From Deltaproteobacteria bacterium (GTDB lineage Bacteria > SAR324 > JACQKK01): 64,000 nucleotides of DNA. The stretch is taken from NCBI GenBank assembly GCA_029858505.1, contig JAOUEW010000003.1:203071-267070 (forward strand), in the 5' to 3' direction. Below, piece after piece: positions 44,918 to 54,619 of this stretch. The translations under genes and the position numbers were made by a program. How positions within the stretch are numbered: the first letter of the stretch is position 1; each line of letters begins with the position of its first letter. Under the pieces are notes generated by a model. It did not search any database. It saw nothing but the letters and a program-made list of their open reading frames with translations, and was not told the DNA's origin.

Positions 44918-47065
44918 ATGGAACAACCGAAACAAAACGCCATGACCGCCCGAATTACGGGCAAGCTGGGCAACCGCCTGATGGCGGCGTTTTTGGGGGT
45001 GGGGCTGCTGCCCTTCGCCATTCTGGCGGGGCTGGCCTACTGGCAGGCTTCCAGCGCCTTGGAAAGTGAGATCATCGCCAAGTTCGAGGCCATCCGCGAC
45101 GACCGCAAGGCGGCCCTGGATAACAACTTTAAATCTATGTTGGGCAACGTGAAGGATTTGAAAAACAATGCCCGCACGAAAAACGGGCTCAAAATTTTCA
45201 CCCCCATATTCCGCCAGGGGGTAAATAGCGGAGCCTTTCAGGCCCAGCACGCCCAAACCCTGGCTGGGATGAAAAGCTTGCAAGAAGCCCTGAATGTGTA
45301 CGACATCTTTCTGATCGACCCCTCGGGGAACGTGGTGTATACCCTGGCCAAAGAATCTGACCTGGGGCAAAACGTGGTGACGGGGCCGCTGAAAAACAGC
45401 GGCCTGGGGCGGTTGTTTCAGCACGCTAAAAAAGAAATTCACTTCGAAGACTTTGCCTATTACGAACCCTCCAAGGCCCCGGCGGCTTTCATGGGGACCC
45501 CCATCTACGACAACGGGAATTTTCTCGGGGTGGCGGCTGTGCAGGTGTCGTTGGACGGCATCAATGCCATCACCCAGGGCCGCACCGGCATGGGGGAATC
45601 AGGGGAGGTGTACTTGGTGGGGCCAGACTTTCACTTCCGCAGCGATTCGGTGCTGGACAAAGACGTGACCGTCACCAACTCCTTCAGCAAAAACATGAAG
45701 GTTGAAAGCGAGGCGGTCACCCAGGCCCTGGCGGGCAAGACCGGCGAGGTCACCACCATTGATTACCGGGGCATGGAAAACCTGACTGCCTATACTCCCA
45801 TCACCATTGATGAAGTCACCTGGGCGTTGATCGCCGAGTGTGACACCGCGGAGGCCTTCCGCCCGGTAACCATGATCATGTGGACCATTCTGGCGGTGGC
45901 CCTGGTGGGCACGGTGTTGATTATCCTGGCCGGGTTGATTTTGGCCCGCTCCATCACCACGCCCATTTTGCAGGTGAGCGACGCCATGAAGGTGGTGGCC
46001 GGAGGCGACTTCACCGCCCGGGTACACGTGAACCGCCGGGATGAAATTGGCCAACTGGCCAACGCCATCAACTCTACGGTGGGCACGCTACAAGACCTGT
46101 TCCGCCAGTTTACCGACAACGCCAAGAGCCTGGCCAGCAACTCCGAGGAACTCTCCGCCGTGGCCACCCAGCTGGCGGCCAGCACCGACGAGATGACTCA
46201 CCAAGCCCAAAACGTGGCCAGCTCCACCGAGCAGATGTCGGCCAACATCAACTCCATGGCCACCGGGGTGGAAGAAATGAGCGTGAACATCAACTCGGTG
46301 TCTACCGGCGCTGAGCAGATGACCACCAACGTGTCGAACGTGGCCAGCAGCGTGGAGGAAATGAGTTCCAGCTTCGTCCACATTTCTCAGGCCGCCAACG
46401 AGGCCGCTGGCGTGGCGAATAAGGCCCAAACCCTGTCCAACAACGCTTCCGACACCATGAACTCCCTGGGTGTGGCGGCCAAGGAAATCGGCGAAGTGAC
46501 GGAAGTCATCAAGCGCATTGCCGAACAAACCAACCTGCTGGCCCTGAACGCCACCATCGAGGCGGCCTCGGCGGGAGACGCGGGTAAGGGCTTCGCCGTG
46601 GTGGCCAACGAAATTAAAGAGCTGGCCAACCAATCCGCTGGCGCCGCCGAGAACATCGCCAAGAAAATCGGCGATATTCAAAAGCGCACCGATGACGCCG
46701 TGAAGGTCATCTCCAACGTCACGGGCATCATCGGCACCATCAACGACTCGGTGGGGCTCATCACCAAGTCGGTGAACGAGCAATCCCAGGCCGCCGGAGA
46801 AATTGCCAACAACGTGGGAGAAGCCTCCAGAGTGGTGTCCAACGTGGCGGCCTCCATCGCTGAAGTCTCCAAGGGCTCCAACGATATGTCTCGCAACGCG
46901 GGGGAAGCCGCCCGTGGGGCCAACGAGATTTCCAACAACATTCAGGGAATCAACCAAGCGGTGGGCGGGGCTTCCAGCGGCATCCAGCAAATCTCCTCCT
47001 CGGCCAATAACTTGGCCCAAATGGCCGGAGACCTGGAAAAAGCCGTGCAAAGATTTAAAGTGTAA
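44918..47065 (+). CDS. methyl-accepting chemotaxis protein with dCache-type sensor
   Basis: A 715-residue transmembrane chemoreceptor. Membrane helix 1 is at about 24-44. A periplasmic double-Cache-like domain follows (IFLIDPSGNVVYT, GTPIYDNGNFLGVAAVQV, GRTGMGESGEVYLVG). Helix 2 is at about 317-345, then a HAMP domain and a long signalling helix hairpin with the conserved tip near 534 (AEQTNLLALNATIEAA then GKGFAVVANEI). It senses a small ligand outside the cell and controls CheA; the ligand cannot be inferred. Confidence 0.93.
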   Translation: MEQPKQNAMTARITGKLGNRLMAAFLGVGLLPFAILAGLAYWQASSALESEIIAKFEAIRDDRKAALDNNFKSMLGNVKDLKNNARTKNGLKIFTPIFRQGVNSGAFQAQHAQTLAGMKSLQEALNVYDIFLIDPSGNVVYTLAKESDLGQNVVTGPLKNSGLGRLFQHAKKEIHFEDFAYYEPSKAPAAFMGTPIYDNGNFLGVAAVQVSLDGINAITQGRTGMGESGEVYLVGPDFHFRSDSVLDKDVTVTNSFSKNMKVESEAVTQALAGKTGEVTTIDYRGMENLTAYTPITIDEVTWALIAECDTAEAFRPVTMIMWTILAVALVGTVLIILAGLILARSITTPILQVSDAMKVVAGGDFTARVHVNRRDEIGQLANAINSTVGTLQDLFRQFTDNAKSLASNSEELSAVATQLAASTDEMTHQAQNVASSTEQMSANINSMATGVEEMSVNINSVSTGAEQMTTNVSNVASSVEEMSSSFVHISQAANEAAGVANKAQTLSNNASDTMNSLGVAAKEIGEVTEVIKRIAEQTNLLALNATIEAASAGDAGKGFAVVANEIKELANQSAGAAENIAKKIGDIQKRTDDAVKVISNVTGIIGTINDSVGLITKSVNEQSQAAGEIANNVGEASRVVSNVAASIAEVSKGSNDMSRNAGEAARGANEISNNIQGINQAVGGASSGIQQISSSANNLAQMAGDLEKAVQRFKV

Positions 47066-47088
47066 CGGTTCCAAGTGCAGCCGAACAA

Positions 47089-47371
47089 CACCCCTGCCCC
47101 CTTGCGGGGGCATCCCCTCCCCTTCGTGGAGGGGAAATAACTCGAAGCCGGTGGGGGATGTGCTTACTTCCTTCCGGCTTCATTCACTGAACAGTTACTA
47201 TTCTCCACTTCTCGGCCTAAGCCGTATTGTCCCTCCACGAAGGGGAGGGACAGCCGCCTGAAAGGCGGCAGGGAGGGGTGTTGTTCGGGAAATAACTCGA
47301 AGCCGGTGGGTGATGGGCTTGTTTTCTTCCAATCTGTATTTTCTGAACGGCTGAATAGAATAACCGGTAGA
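47089..47371. repeat. dispersed repeat family 1, copy B (two inverted cores plus flanks)
   Basis: One core in plus orientation (CACCCCTGCCCCC to GTGGAGGGG, 47089-47134) faces a second in minus orientation (47231-47280). Each is followed by GGGAAATAACTCGAAGCCGG (47132 and 47287). The flank ending CTGAACGGCTGAATAGAATA matches a flank of the 57197-57290 copy. It occupies nearly all of the gap after the chemoreceptor gene, and no gene is seen. Confidence 0.75.
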
Positions 47372-47393
47372 TTCGAGTCTAGGGAGGGATGTT

Positions 47394-49031
47394 TTAATCC
47401 CCGCCGAAATCCCGCTCGTTCATGATGCGGATGATTTCTTTTTGATCTTTGGCCGAGGGCACGCCCCATTGGTCCTCATAGCCAAACACGTCTTTCACCC
47501 GGCGAGAGCCATATTCTCCGTCCAGCATTTCCAGGTGCTCGGCCAGCAGCAGCGAGGGATGGGCCACCCCGCAGGCCCGGCTGACCTGCAGCAATTCCAT
47601 GCGGAAGGTACGCAGGTAGTTGGCCGCCCGCACGGCTTTCACCTTGGGGTCTAGCCCCCGGTTCAGCCAGGGGTTTTGGGTGGCCACTCCGGCGGGGCAA
47701 TGACCGGTGTGGCAGCGCTGGGCCTGAATGCAGCCGATGGACAGCATGGCCTCGCGGGCCACGTTCACCATGTCGCAGCCCAAAGAAAACGCCACCAGGG
47801 CCTGGGGGGGGAAACCTAGCTTTCCCGAACCAATGAAGGTGATCCGGTCTTGCAGGCCCCGCTGGGCAAACAACCGGTACACCCGGCTCATCCCAATTTT
47901 AAAGGGCAGAGAAACATGGTCGGCGAACACCAGGGGGGCGGCCCCGGTGCCCCCCTCTCCCCCGTCAATGGTAATAAAGTCCACCCCGCGGTCTCCCTTC
48001 TCCATCTTGGCGGCCAATTCCTCCCAAAACGCCATTTGCCCCACGGCCGATTTAATGCCCACCGGCAAGCCGGTTTCTTGGGCCAGCCGCTCCACAAAAT
48101 CCAACAGGCTGTCGGCATCGTGAAAGGCCTTATGGGTGGCCGGGCTCATGCAGTCTTGGCCCTGGGGCACCCCCCGTATGGCGGCAATTTCACGGGTGAC
48201 CTTGGCCGCGGGAAGAATGCCCCCCTTGGAAGGCTTGGCCCCCTGGCTTAATTTAATTTCCAACATGCGAATGGGCAGCCGGGCCACGGTTTGCTTCAGC
48301 CGCTCCAGGTCAAAATTCCCCCGCTCATCCCGGCAGCCAAAATATCCGGTGCCAATTTGCCAAACCAAATCTCCCCCCTTTTGATGATAGGGAGATATGC
48401 CCCCTTCACCGGTGTTTTGCATGGCCCCCGCCTGCTTGCAGCCCATGTTCAGGGCCATCACGGCGTTTTTCCCCAGGGCGCCAAAACTCATGGCCGAGAC
48501 ATTCACCACCGACGCCGGGCGAAAGGCCTTGGCCCGGCCCCGGGCCGCTCCCATCACCTTGGCGCTGGGAATGCGGTATTGGGGGTCAAAATCCGGGTCG
48601 CCCTTGTGGGGGTCGTGCAGAGAAAATACCGCGTGCTTGATGGTGATGTAGTTGGCTTCCTGTTCCAGGTCGTTGTCCGTTCCGAACCCGAAAAGGTTGT
48701 TGGCATTTTTAGACGAGGCATAAATCCAGCGGCGTTGGTCGCGGCTGAAGGGCCGCTCTTCATCGTTGCTGGTCACAATATACTGCCGCAGTTCGGGGCC
48801 CACGGTTTCCAAAATGTAGCGCAGGTGCCCCACCAGCGGAAAGTTATGGACGATGGCATGCTTGCGCTGTGAGACGTCCAGAATCACCCGCAGCACAACC
48901 AGGGCCGCCAGGACTACCCCCGCCCACTCCCAGCCGCTCAGGCTGGCCAGCAGATTGGAGACATCCACCGTGCATCCGGAGGACAAGCAGGCAGACAAGG
49001 TTTCGCCCAGGGTGAATTCGGGAACACTCAT
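47394..49031 (-). CDS. FMN-binding glutamate synthase family protein
   Basis: A 545-residue protein with one N-terminal membrane segment (about 33-48) and a glutamate-synthase FMN barrel domain. NVSAMSFGALGKNAVMALN, QNTGEGGISPYH, LEIKLSQGAKPSKGG, FITIDGGEGGTGAAP and the 3Fe-4S cysteines in CIQAQRCHTGHCPAGVATQ are clear. No glutaminase domain is present. Members resemble archaeal-type synthase subunits; the actual reaction and electron donor are uncertain, and membrane attachment suggests a redox role. Confidence 0.88.
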   Translation of the reverse strand: MSVPEFTLGETLSACLSSGCTVDVSNLLASLSGWEWAGVVLAALVVLRVILDVSQRKHAIVHNFPLVGHLRYILETVGPELRQYIVTSNDEERPFSRDQRRWIYASSKNANNLFGFGTDNDLEQEANYITIKHAVFSLHDPHKGDPDFDPQYRIPSAKVMGAARGRAKAFRPASVVNVSAMSFGALGKNAVMALNMGCKQAGAMQNTGEGGISPYHQKGGDLVWQIGTGYFGCRDERGNFDLERLKQTVARLPIRMLEIKLSQGAKPSKGGILPAAKVTREIAAIRGVPQGQDCMSPATHKAFHDADSLLDFVERLAQETGLPVGIKSAVGQMAFWEELAAKMEKGDRGVDFITIDGGEGGTGAAPLVFADHVSLPFKIGMSRVYRLFAQRGLQDRITFIGSGKLGFPPQALVAFSLGCDMVNVAREAMLSIGCIQAQRCHTGHCPAGVATQNPWLNRGLDPKVKAVRAANYLRTFRMELLQVSRACGVAHPSLLLAEHLEMLDGEYGSRRVKDVFGYEDQWGVPSAKDQKEIIRIMNERDFGGD

Positions 49032-49121
49032 GGCAGAATCTCCATTGGGTTGGTTTTTCCGCCCCCCTCCATGCTATAGTCGCAATTGGCAAAAAAAACA
49101 AACTCCCCTATCCCCGTTGTT

Positions 49122-51092
49122 TCACGCCCCCAGTTTCTGCATGTCGGCTCCGGCTTTTTCCCATTCTTTCATTTTTTTCTCCAACTGCTCCTGAATGGTT
49201 TTTCGCCGGGCTTCCAGCCGGCTCATGTCCTCCTTGGCCGCCGTGCGGTACCAGTCTGGATCGCCGAAGGGTTTTTCCACTTCGGCCAGTTCTCCCTCCA
49301 GCTTGGCCACCTCTTTTTCCAGCCGGCTCATGTCTTGGCGCAGCCGGGCTTCCTCGCGGCGTGTTTCCTTTCGCTGTTCTTTTCCCTTGCCTCCCTCACC
49401 GCCAGTTTGTTTCACCTGTGAACCCACGGCAGATTTCCCGGTGAGGTTCTTAGAATCGGCCGTGGGTTGGGCCGCCTTGGCCGCGTCCAGATAATCGGCA
49501 TGCTGCCGGGCCAAGTATTCCTCGTAAGACCCATGGAAATCGTTGACCTTCCCTCCCTCCAGGGCCAGCACCCGCTTTCCCAGAGAAGACACAAAGTGCC
49601 GATCGTGGCTCACAAAGATCAACGTGCCCTCGTATTCCTCCAGGGCTTCCAGCAGGGATTGGCGGGCCTCTAAGTCCAGGTGGTTGGTGGGTTCGTCCAG
49701 CACCAGCAAGTTGTCCCGGCTCAGCATTAGCCGGGCCAGGTGCAGCCGGGCGGCCTCGCCCCCGCTCAGGGCACTGATGGGTTTGTCGGCTTCGTCGCCA
49801 GAGAACAACACCCGCCCCAAAATTGAGCGGATGGTGCTGACGGTCTCAGAGGGGGCTTGGCCATGAAGCCATTCGGCCAGCGAGGTTCGGCCCGTTAATT
49901 TGGTCTGGGCGTCCTGACCAAAGTACCCCACCCGAACCTCGTGGCCGGGAATCATCCCCCCCTGGTCGGGGGTCACCTCTCCCACAATCATTTTGAGCAG
50001 GGTGGATTTTCCCGCCCCGTTGGGCCCCACCACCGCCACCCGCTCCCCCCGGTTCACCGAGAAGGAAAGGGGCGGAATCACCGGGTGCCCACCGTAGGAT
50101 TTGGCCACCCCCTTGGCCGCCAGGGCCTCTTTGCCCGAGGGGCGGGTTTGCTGAAACCGAAACTTGGGAAACCGGCGGGAACTGATTTCGATGACCGGCA
50201 GAGAGGCTTCCATTTTTTCCATCATTTTCTGCCGGGACCCCGCTTGGCGGGCCTTGCTGGCCTTGGCCTTAAAGCGGGTGATGAACCGCTGGGTGGTTTC
50301 AATCTTCTTTTGGGTGCGCTCTAAAATGGCTTCCTTGCGCTCCTGCTCGCCTTCTTGAAAGGCCAGGAAGGCATCGTAGTTTCCCGGATAGAGGGTGAGG
50401 GTGTTGTAATCTAGATCGGCCACATGGCCGCACACCGCGTTTAAAAAGTGCCGGTCGTGAGAGATCACCACCAAGGTGCCTTTGAATGCCCGCAGAAATT
50501 CCTCCAACCAGCGGATGGACACGATATCCAGGTGGTTGGTGGGCTCGTCCAGCAGCAGCAGATCCGCCTCGGAAAACAGGGTTTGGGCCAGCAGCACCCG
50601 CAGGCGGTACCCCCCAGACAATTCCCCCATGGGCCGCCCGTGACGCTCTTCACTCAAACCCAGCCCGGCCAGCAGCCGGGCCGCTTGGGGTTCCGCCGTG
50701 TAGCCATCATGGTCGGCAATCACCGCCTCCAGCTCTCCCAGCCTGTGGCCAAATTGGTCGTGATTGCCGCTGTCGCCCTCGGCCAGCAGCCGTTCTTTTT
50801 CTCCCAGCGCCGCCCACAGAGCTGGGCGGCCTTGCATCACCACCTGCAGCAGGGTTTGGGTGTCGTAGCGGGTTTGATCCTGGGCCAGCACCCCCAGCCG
50901 TAAATCCGATGGGCGGGACACCTCTCCCTTGTCCGGGCGAAGTTCGCCGGAGAGGATTTTGATCAGGGTAGACTTTCCCGCCCCGTTGGCGCCGGTAAGC
51001 CCATAATGCACCCCGGGGTTCAGGCGCCAGTTGACCTCTTCAAACAACATCCGGGCACCAAAGCCCATGGCCACGTCAGACAATGAAATCAT
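49122..51092 (-). CDS. ABC-F family ATPase
   Basis: A 656-residue soluble protein with two ABC domains. Walker A motifs are GANGAGKSTLIK and GPNGAGKSTLLK, signatures LSGGYRLRVLLAQ and LSGGEAARLHLARL, with Walker B regions DLLLLDEPTNHLD and LLVLDEPTNHLD. A charged linker lies between the domains and a long coiled coil at the C-terminus. Such proteins act on ribosomes. It resembles the YheS/Uup side of the family. ATG 51092 (MISLSDVAMGF) was chosen; the frame extends to 51143. Confidence 0.92.
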   Translation of the reverse strand: MISLSDVAMGFGARMLFEEVNWRLNPGVHYGLTGANGAGKSTLIKILSGELRPDKGEVSRPSDLRLGVLAQDQTRYDTQTLLQVVMQGRPALWAALGEKERLLAEGDSGNHDQFGHRLGELEAVIADHDGYTAEPQAARLLAGLGLSEERHGRPMGELSGGYRLRVLLAQTLFSEADLLLLDEPTNHLDIVSIRWLEEFLRAFKGTLVVISHDRHFLNAVCGHVADLDYNTLTLYPGNYDAFLAFQEGEQERKEAILERTQKKIETTQRFITRFKAKASKARQAGSRQKMMEKMEASLPVIEISSRRFPKFRFQQTRPSGKEALAAKGVAKSYGGHPVIPPLSFSVNRGERVAVVGPNGAGKSTLLKMIVGEVTPDQGGMIPGHEVRVGYFGQDAQTKLTGRTSLAEWLHGQAPSETVSTIRSILGRVLFSGDEADKPISALSGGEAARLHLARLMLSRDNLLVLDEPTNHLDLEARQSLLEALEEYEGTLIFVSHDRHFVSSLGKRVLALEGGKVNDFHGSYEEYLARQHADYLDAAKAAQPTADSKNLTGKSAVGSQVKQTGGEGGKGKEQRKETRREEARLRQDMSRLEKEVAKLEGELAEVEKPFGDPDWYRTAAKEDMSRLEARRKTIQEQLEKKMKEWEKAGADMQKLGA

Positions 51093-51189
51093 TGGTTCAA
51101 TCGAGCGATCGTGGTTAGAAAGGGATGATTCGAAACCAACCAAACAGGGATCCTGCTTGGTTCTCGAGCCATGACATAGGAACGTTGGG

Positions 51190-51240
51190 TTTCCTTCTAC
51201 TCATTTCACGGGAAAAACCGCCGTTATGCAATCCCTTCCT
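51190..51240. repeat. dispersed repeat family 2, copy 4 (one end)
   Basis: CATTTCACGGGAAAAACCG followed by CCGTTATGCAATCCC matches the right end of the family (TTCACGGCAAAAAC, GGATATGCAGAAGTC). Only this end is seen here. Confidence 0.5.
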
Positions 51241-51324
51241 GTTCTAGCCTCTCTTGTTCTGGCCACCCGCGGAAACACCCCGCCCATGGCTGCCCCAGTG
51301 ACAATACGGCCCAATAGGGGGAAT

Positions 51325-51430
51325 CGGGCAGGAGGAATGGAGAAAAGATGAACGGGAAACAAGGAGAGAACGAGAGGAAGCAGAAAACTGGGGGGCTGAG
51401 AAGGAAAACGCAAAATGGGAACGAGAAATG
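51325..51430. repeat. purine-rich tract
   Basis: The plus strand is dominated by A and G (GGAGGAATGGAGAAAAGATG and similar runs). Composition and short words match the tract at 33606-33770. No gene seen between the ABC-F and kinase genes (51093-51434). Confidence 0.45.
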
Positions 51431-51434
51431 GGCG

Positions 51435-54002
51435 TTAAATGATGGACAACAAAATTCGGTGCATAAATTCGTCTTCTTCCATCGGCAGGGTCAACACATC
51501 ATCGGCCCCAAGCAGCTTGGCCTGTTCTTCCAAGGTTGGCGTTATGTCGGCGCCTTGGAACATCAGCAGAAAGTGCGTCTTTTCATTGTTTCCCTTCAAC
51601 CCCGGCATCCCTTTCAATAATTCCAAAGCGGTTAACCCATCGGCATCGGCCAACTGACCCGTACACACCACCAAATGGAAGATCGTCTCCTCCATCCACT
51701 GTTTCATTTCTCTCAACTCGCGGGTTTCCATGACCCGTACCGGGGTGTTTTTAAGGGCCGACACCATCCATTTGCGGTCTGGGTCGCTCCCTGCCGCAAT
51801 CAATACCGAAGGAGAGTGAACCGGAAGGGTTACGAAAAACGTGCTGCCCTTTCCCTCAACGGATTCGGCCCCCAACGCCCCCGCGTGGGCGGTAATGATT
51901 TCATGGCACAGTGAAAGCCCCAACCCCGACCCCGTTTCTCCGGCGGTGCCAGGGGTTGTCATCCGCTCGGTTCCGCTCAGCAGCAAGGGAATGTTGTTCT
52001 TCGAAATTCCCACGCCGTTGTCGGTGATGGAAAACACCAGCGGATGGTCACTCTTTTGGCTCAAGGTGACCGTTCCCCCTGACGGTGTAAACTTAATGCC
52101 GTTCAGCGCCAAGTTTTGGAAAACCTCCCCCAACAGCATGGGGTCTCCATACATCCACAATGTTTTGGGAACTTGGTTGTCAAACCTCACTTTTTTTCGT
52201 TCGGCAATTTCTTGCAGCATATGCAGGTGGGGGTTAATCTCCGAGAAGCGGAACAGCCTTTTTTCCGGAATCAACTTTCCCGTCTGGATCCTGTTCAGTT
52301 TCAACAGTTCATCCACCATCCGCAGCATCCCAGTGGCCCGTACCCCCACCGTTTCCAAAGTATCCTTGGGCAACTCCACCGTTTCAGGGTCTGCCGTGGG
52401 CGTGGCGATATTCAACAGCCCCAAAATGGAAATAAACGGAGACCGCAAATCGTGGGCCACCAGCGAAACGAAGCGGTCCTTCAGACGGGTGGTTTCTTCC
52501 GCCCGTTCTTTGGCCACCCTCAAGTCGTTTTGAATGTCTTCCCGCTTGAGAATTTCTTCCTTCAGCCGCCGGTTCTCGTTCAGGTTGGCCATGGCCAGCT
52601 CTCGGTTTTGCAGGGCTTCCAGCAAAAAGCCTTCCCGTTCTCGCTGAATCACATGGATGCGGTCCACCAGCGCCATGGAGAACAACACCACCTCCAAAGA
52701 GGAACCCGCCATCAGGCTGCTCATGGTAAGGGGAAGCACGGGAACCAAACCCATGCCCATCAGGGCAAACACCACCCCCCCCAGGGCCAAAAACAACTCG
52801 GCCATTAAATAAAATCTGGCCGGGCCATAGCCGTTTCGCCACACCACCCACCCCACCGACAACATCAACAAAATCACCACGGGGGAAATGAAAATGGTCG
52901 CCACGTTTGACAGGAAAAATGGGATGAAGAACACCAATCCCCCCAAAACCACACAAACCCCCAGCAGCCCCTTCAACACCAAATCCATGCGGGGAGCATT
53001 GTGTCGTGTGTTTAAAAACTCCCGGTTGAACACCAAGTGAAAGAACAACGCCAAATACATGGCCACCAACACAGCCCGGTCGTTCCAAAACGGGGGGAGA
53101 AACCGTGAAAATTCGAACCCAATGTTGTTCAAGGTGAACTGATACAAGCCAAAGAACCCCACCGCCAGCACATAGGCCAAATAGTGGCGGTCCCGCAGGG
53201 TAAAGAATAAAAACAGGTTATACACCATCATCACCAGCAGAATGCCATAGTACAGCCCCGTCAGGGACCACTCCTGCATTCTCACTTTGCCCAGGGTGGC
53301 TTGGTCGTAGAGGGTGAGGGGAATCAACAACGCGGAATCGGATTCAACCCGGAGGTACACGGTTTGGCTGGTCCCCGCGGGAACCGCCAAGGGGAGAACA
53401 ATCGAAGCCCCGGCCATGGGCCGGTTTGCCGCCGCTACCCAGTCTCCCGAGCGGGTCAGCCGAAAACCGAAGGGGCGAGAAGGTTCGGGTTGATACAGGT
53501 CCACCCGATTCAACTGCCGGAAACCGGCAAACAAAAACCAATCGGGATGAGAGGTGGGATTGGAAACCCGCAGCCGCAGCCAATAGGCCGATTGACTCAG
53601 CCCAAAATTCAACGGGCGGGGGCCGAAGTTTTGAAACCGTGTGGCAATGCCCGGAGAGGACACCTGATCAATGGTAAGAGACCCGGAAGGGTCTTCCAGC
53701 ACATCCACCAGACCGTCCAGCACATATTCCCCCTGGCCGGTTTGCAACTGAACGGCTTCGGTGGGAGAACCCCATGCCGGGTCCGCCGCGCACACCACCA
53801 AACCCAACAAACACCAACGCCCTAACCAAAGGCGAATGGAAGAAGGGAGGTGGGGGGCTCCTTGTGGGGTTGTGATGGAACGAATTCTTTGACGCAAACC
53901 AATCCCCCGTGTCAGAAAAAGTTGAAGCCTCTGAAGTTCCTGTCCAGCATGATTGAACGGATGCCCCCCACACAGGTCCCTTAAAATGGATGATTTGAAC
54001 AC
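51435..54002 (-). CDS. 7TMR-DISM histidine kinase with degenerate receiver
   Basis: An 855-residue membrane sensor kinase. After a signal-like helix (about 57-72) there is a periplasmic DISMED2-type domain (SAYWLRLRVSNPTSHPDW), then seven membrane helices from about 225 to 430. A coiled coil follows, then HisKA with H517 in SLVAHDLRSPF, HATPase_c (ITDNGVGIS, GSGLGLSLCHEI), and a C-terminal receiver-like domain lacking the normal phospho-acceptor. The GTG start at 54002 is uncertain; a later start before the signal helix is possible. Confidence 0.87.
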   Translation of the reverse strand: MFKSSILRDLCGGHPFNHAGQELQRLQLFLTRGIGLRQRIRSITTPQGAPHLPSSIRLWLGRWCLLGLVVCAADPAWGSPTEAVQLQTGQGEYVLDGLVDVLEDPSGSLTIDQVSSPGIATRFQNFGPRPLNFGLSQSAYWLRLRVSNPTSHPDWFLFAGFRQLNRVDLYQPEPSRPFGFRLTRSGDWVAAANRPMAGASIVLPLAVPAGTSQTVYLRVESDSALLIPLTLYDQATLGKVRMQEWSLTGLYYGILLVMMVYNLFLFFTLRDRHYLAYVLAVGFFGLYQFTLNNIGFEFSRFLPPFWNDRAVLVAMYLALFFHLVFNREFLNTRHNAPRMDLVLKGLLGVCVVLGGLVFFIPFFLSNVATIFISPVVILLMLSVGWVVWRNGYGPARFYLMAELFLALGGVVFALMGMGLVPVLPLTMSSLMAGSSLEVVLFSMALVDRIHVIQREREGFLLEALQNRELAMANLNENRRLKEEILKREDIQNDLRVAKERAEETTRLKDRFVSLVAHDLRSPFISILGLLNIATPTADPETVELPKDTLETVGVRATGMLRMVDELLKLNRIQTGKLIPEKRLFRFSEINPHLHMLQEIAERKKVRFDNQVPKTLWMYGDPMLLGEVFQNLALNGIKFTPSGGTVTLSQKSDHPLVFSITDNGVGISKNNIPLLLSGTERMTTPGTAGETGSGLGLSLCHEIITAHAGALGAESVEGKGSTFFVTLPVHSPSVLIAAGSDPDRKWMVSALKNTPVRVMETRELREMKQWMEETIFHLVVCTGQLADADGLTALELLKGMPGLKGNNEKTHFLLMFQGADITPTLEEQAKLLGADDVLTLPMEEDEFMHRILLSII

Positions 54003-54005
54003 CTA

Positions 54006-54033
54006 TTTATCTAAATGCCTTTATCTAAATGCC
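54006..54033. repeat. 14-bp tandem duplication
   Basis: TTTATCTAAATGCC occurs twice head to tail without mismatch, directly upstream of the kinase start on the minus strand, where it may affect promoter or leader spacing. Confidence 0.85.
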
Positions 54034-54582
54034 TTGTTCATAAAAACTATAATCTCAAACCCCACAAAAAACCACCTATTTCCAACTATTGTAAACCATA
54101 CACAGCTCCATGGCCGCCCAATAAGTATGTCAATATAAACAATGTTCCTGCGTGAATGAGATGCATTGGAAACCTCCGCCTCCAATCAACTCACCCCCTT
54201 CCCGATATCCCTAAAAAGTACCCCCCTGGGCAGAAAACACGGGAACAGAGCTTGGGAGTTGGAACATGGAAATGCGGGAATAAAACGGGAATAAAATAGG
54301 TAACCCGGGGTCTCTCTTCATCAAAAAACAGGAATATTTTTCTTTCTCTACACTCCGCCCATGGACCTGACAGTCCGAGGGCTCCCATCTGGGATCCTGC
54401 GGCAGGGAAATAGACCCTGTCTCTGGCAACCACATTTTTCTCCGCCTCCCTCGCTGAAAATATTTATCTAACTGAACATAAACATGTATTCTGCCTTGCC
54501 CAAGGGGATTTAAAGGGTGTTTTCTGCCAACCGTTGGAAATATTGGCAATTTTTTCGTTTTTTAAGCACAATAAGGGAGCTT
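54034..54582. other. divergent intergenic region, no gene seen
   Basis: About 550 bases of AT-rich sequence between the kinase (leftward) and the FliN-like gene (rightward). Open frames are short and motif-free. The right end contains the sigma-54-type promoter. Confidence 0.45.
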
Positions 54583-54598
54583 TGGCACAAAGTTCGCT
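54583..54598 (+). promoter_or_regulatory. sigma-54-type promoter of the FliN/FliM-like pair
   Basis: TGGCACAAAGTTCGCT matches the -24/-12 consensus TGGCACG-N4-TTGCW: TGGCAC is exact, the -12 block matches four of five bases, and GG and GC are ten bases apart. Transcription would start near 54608, just ahead of the AGGA ribosome-binding site and the ATG at 54620. Confidence 0.55.
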
Positions 54599-54619
54599 GG
54601 ATAGGCCCCTAGGAATACC

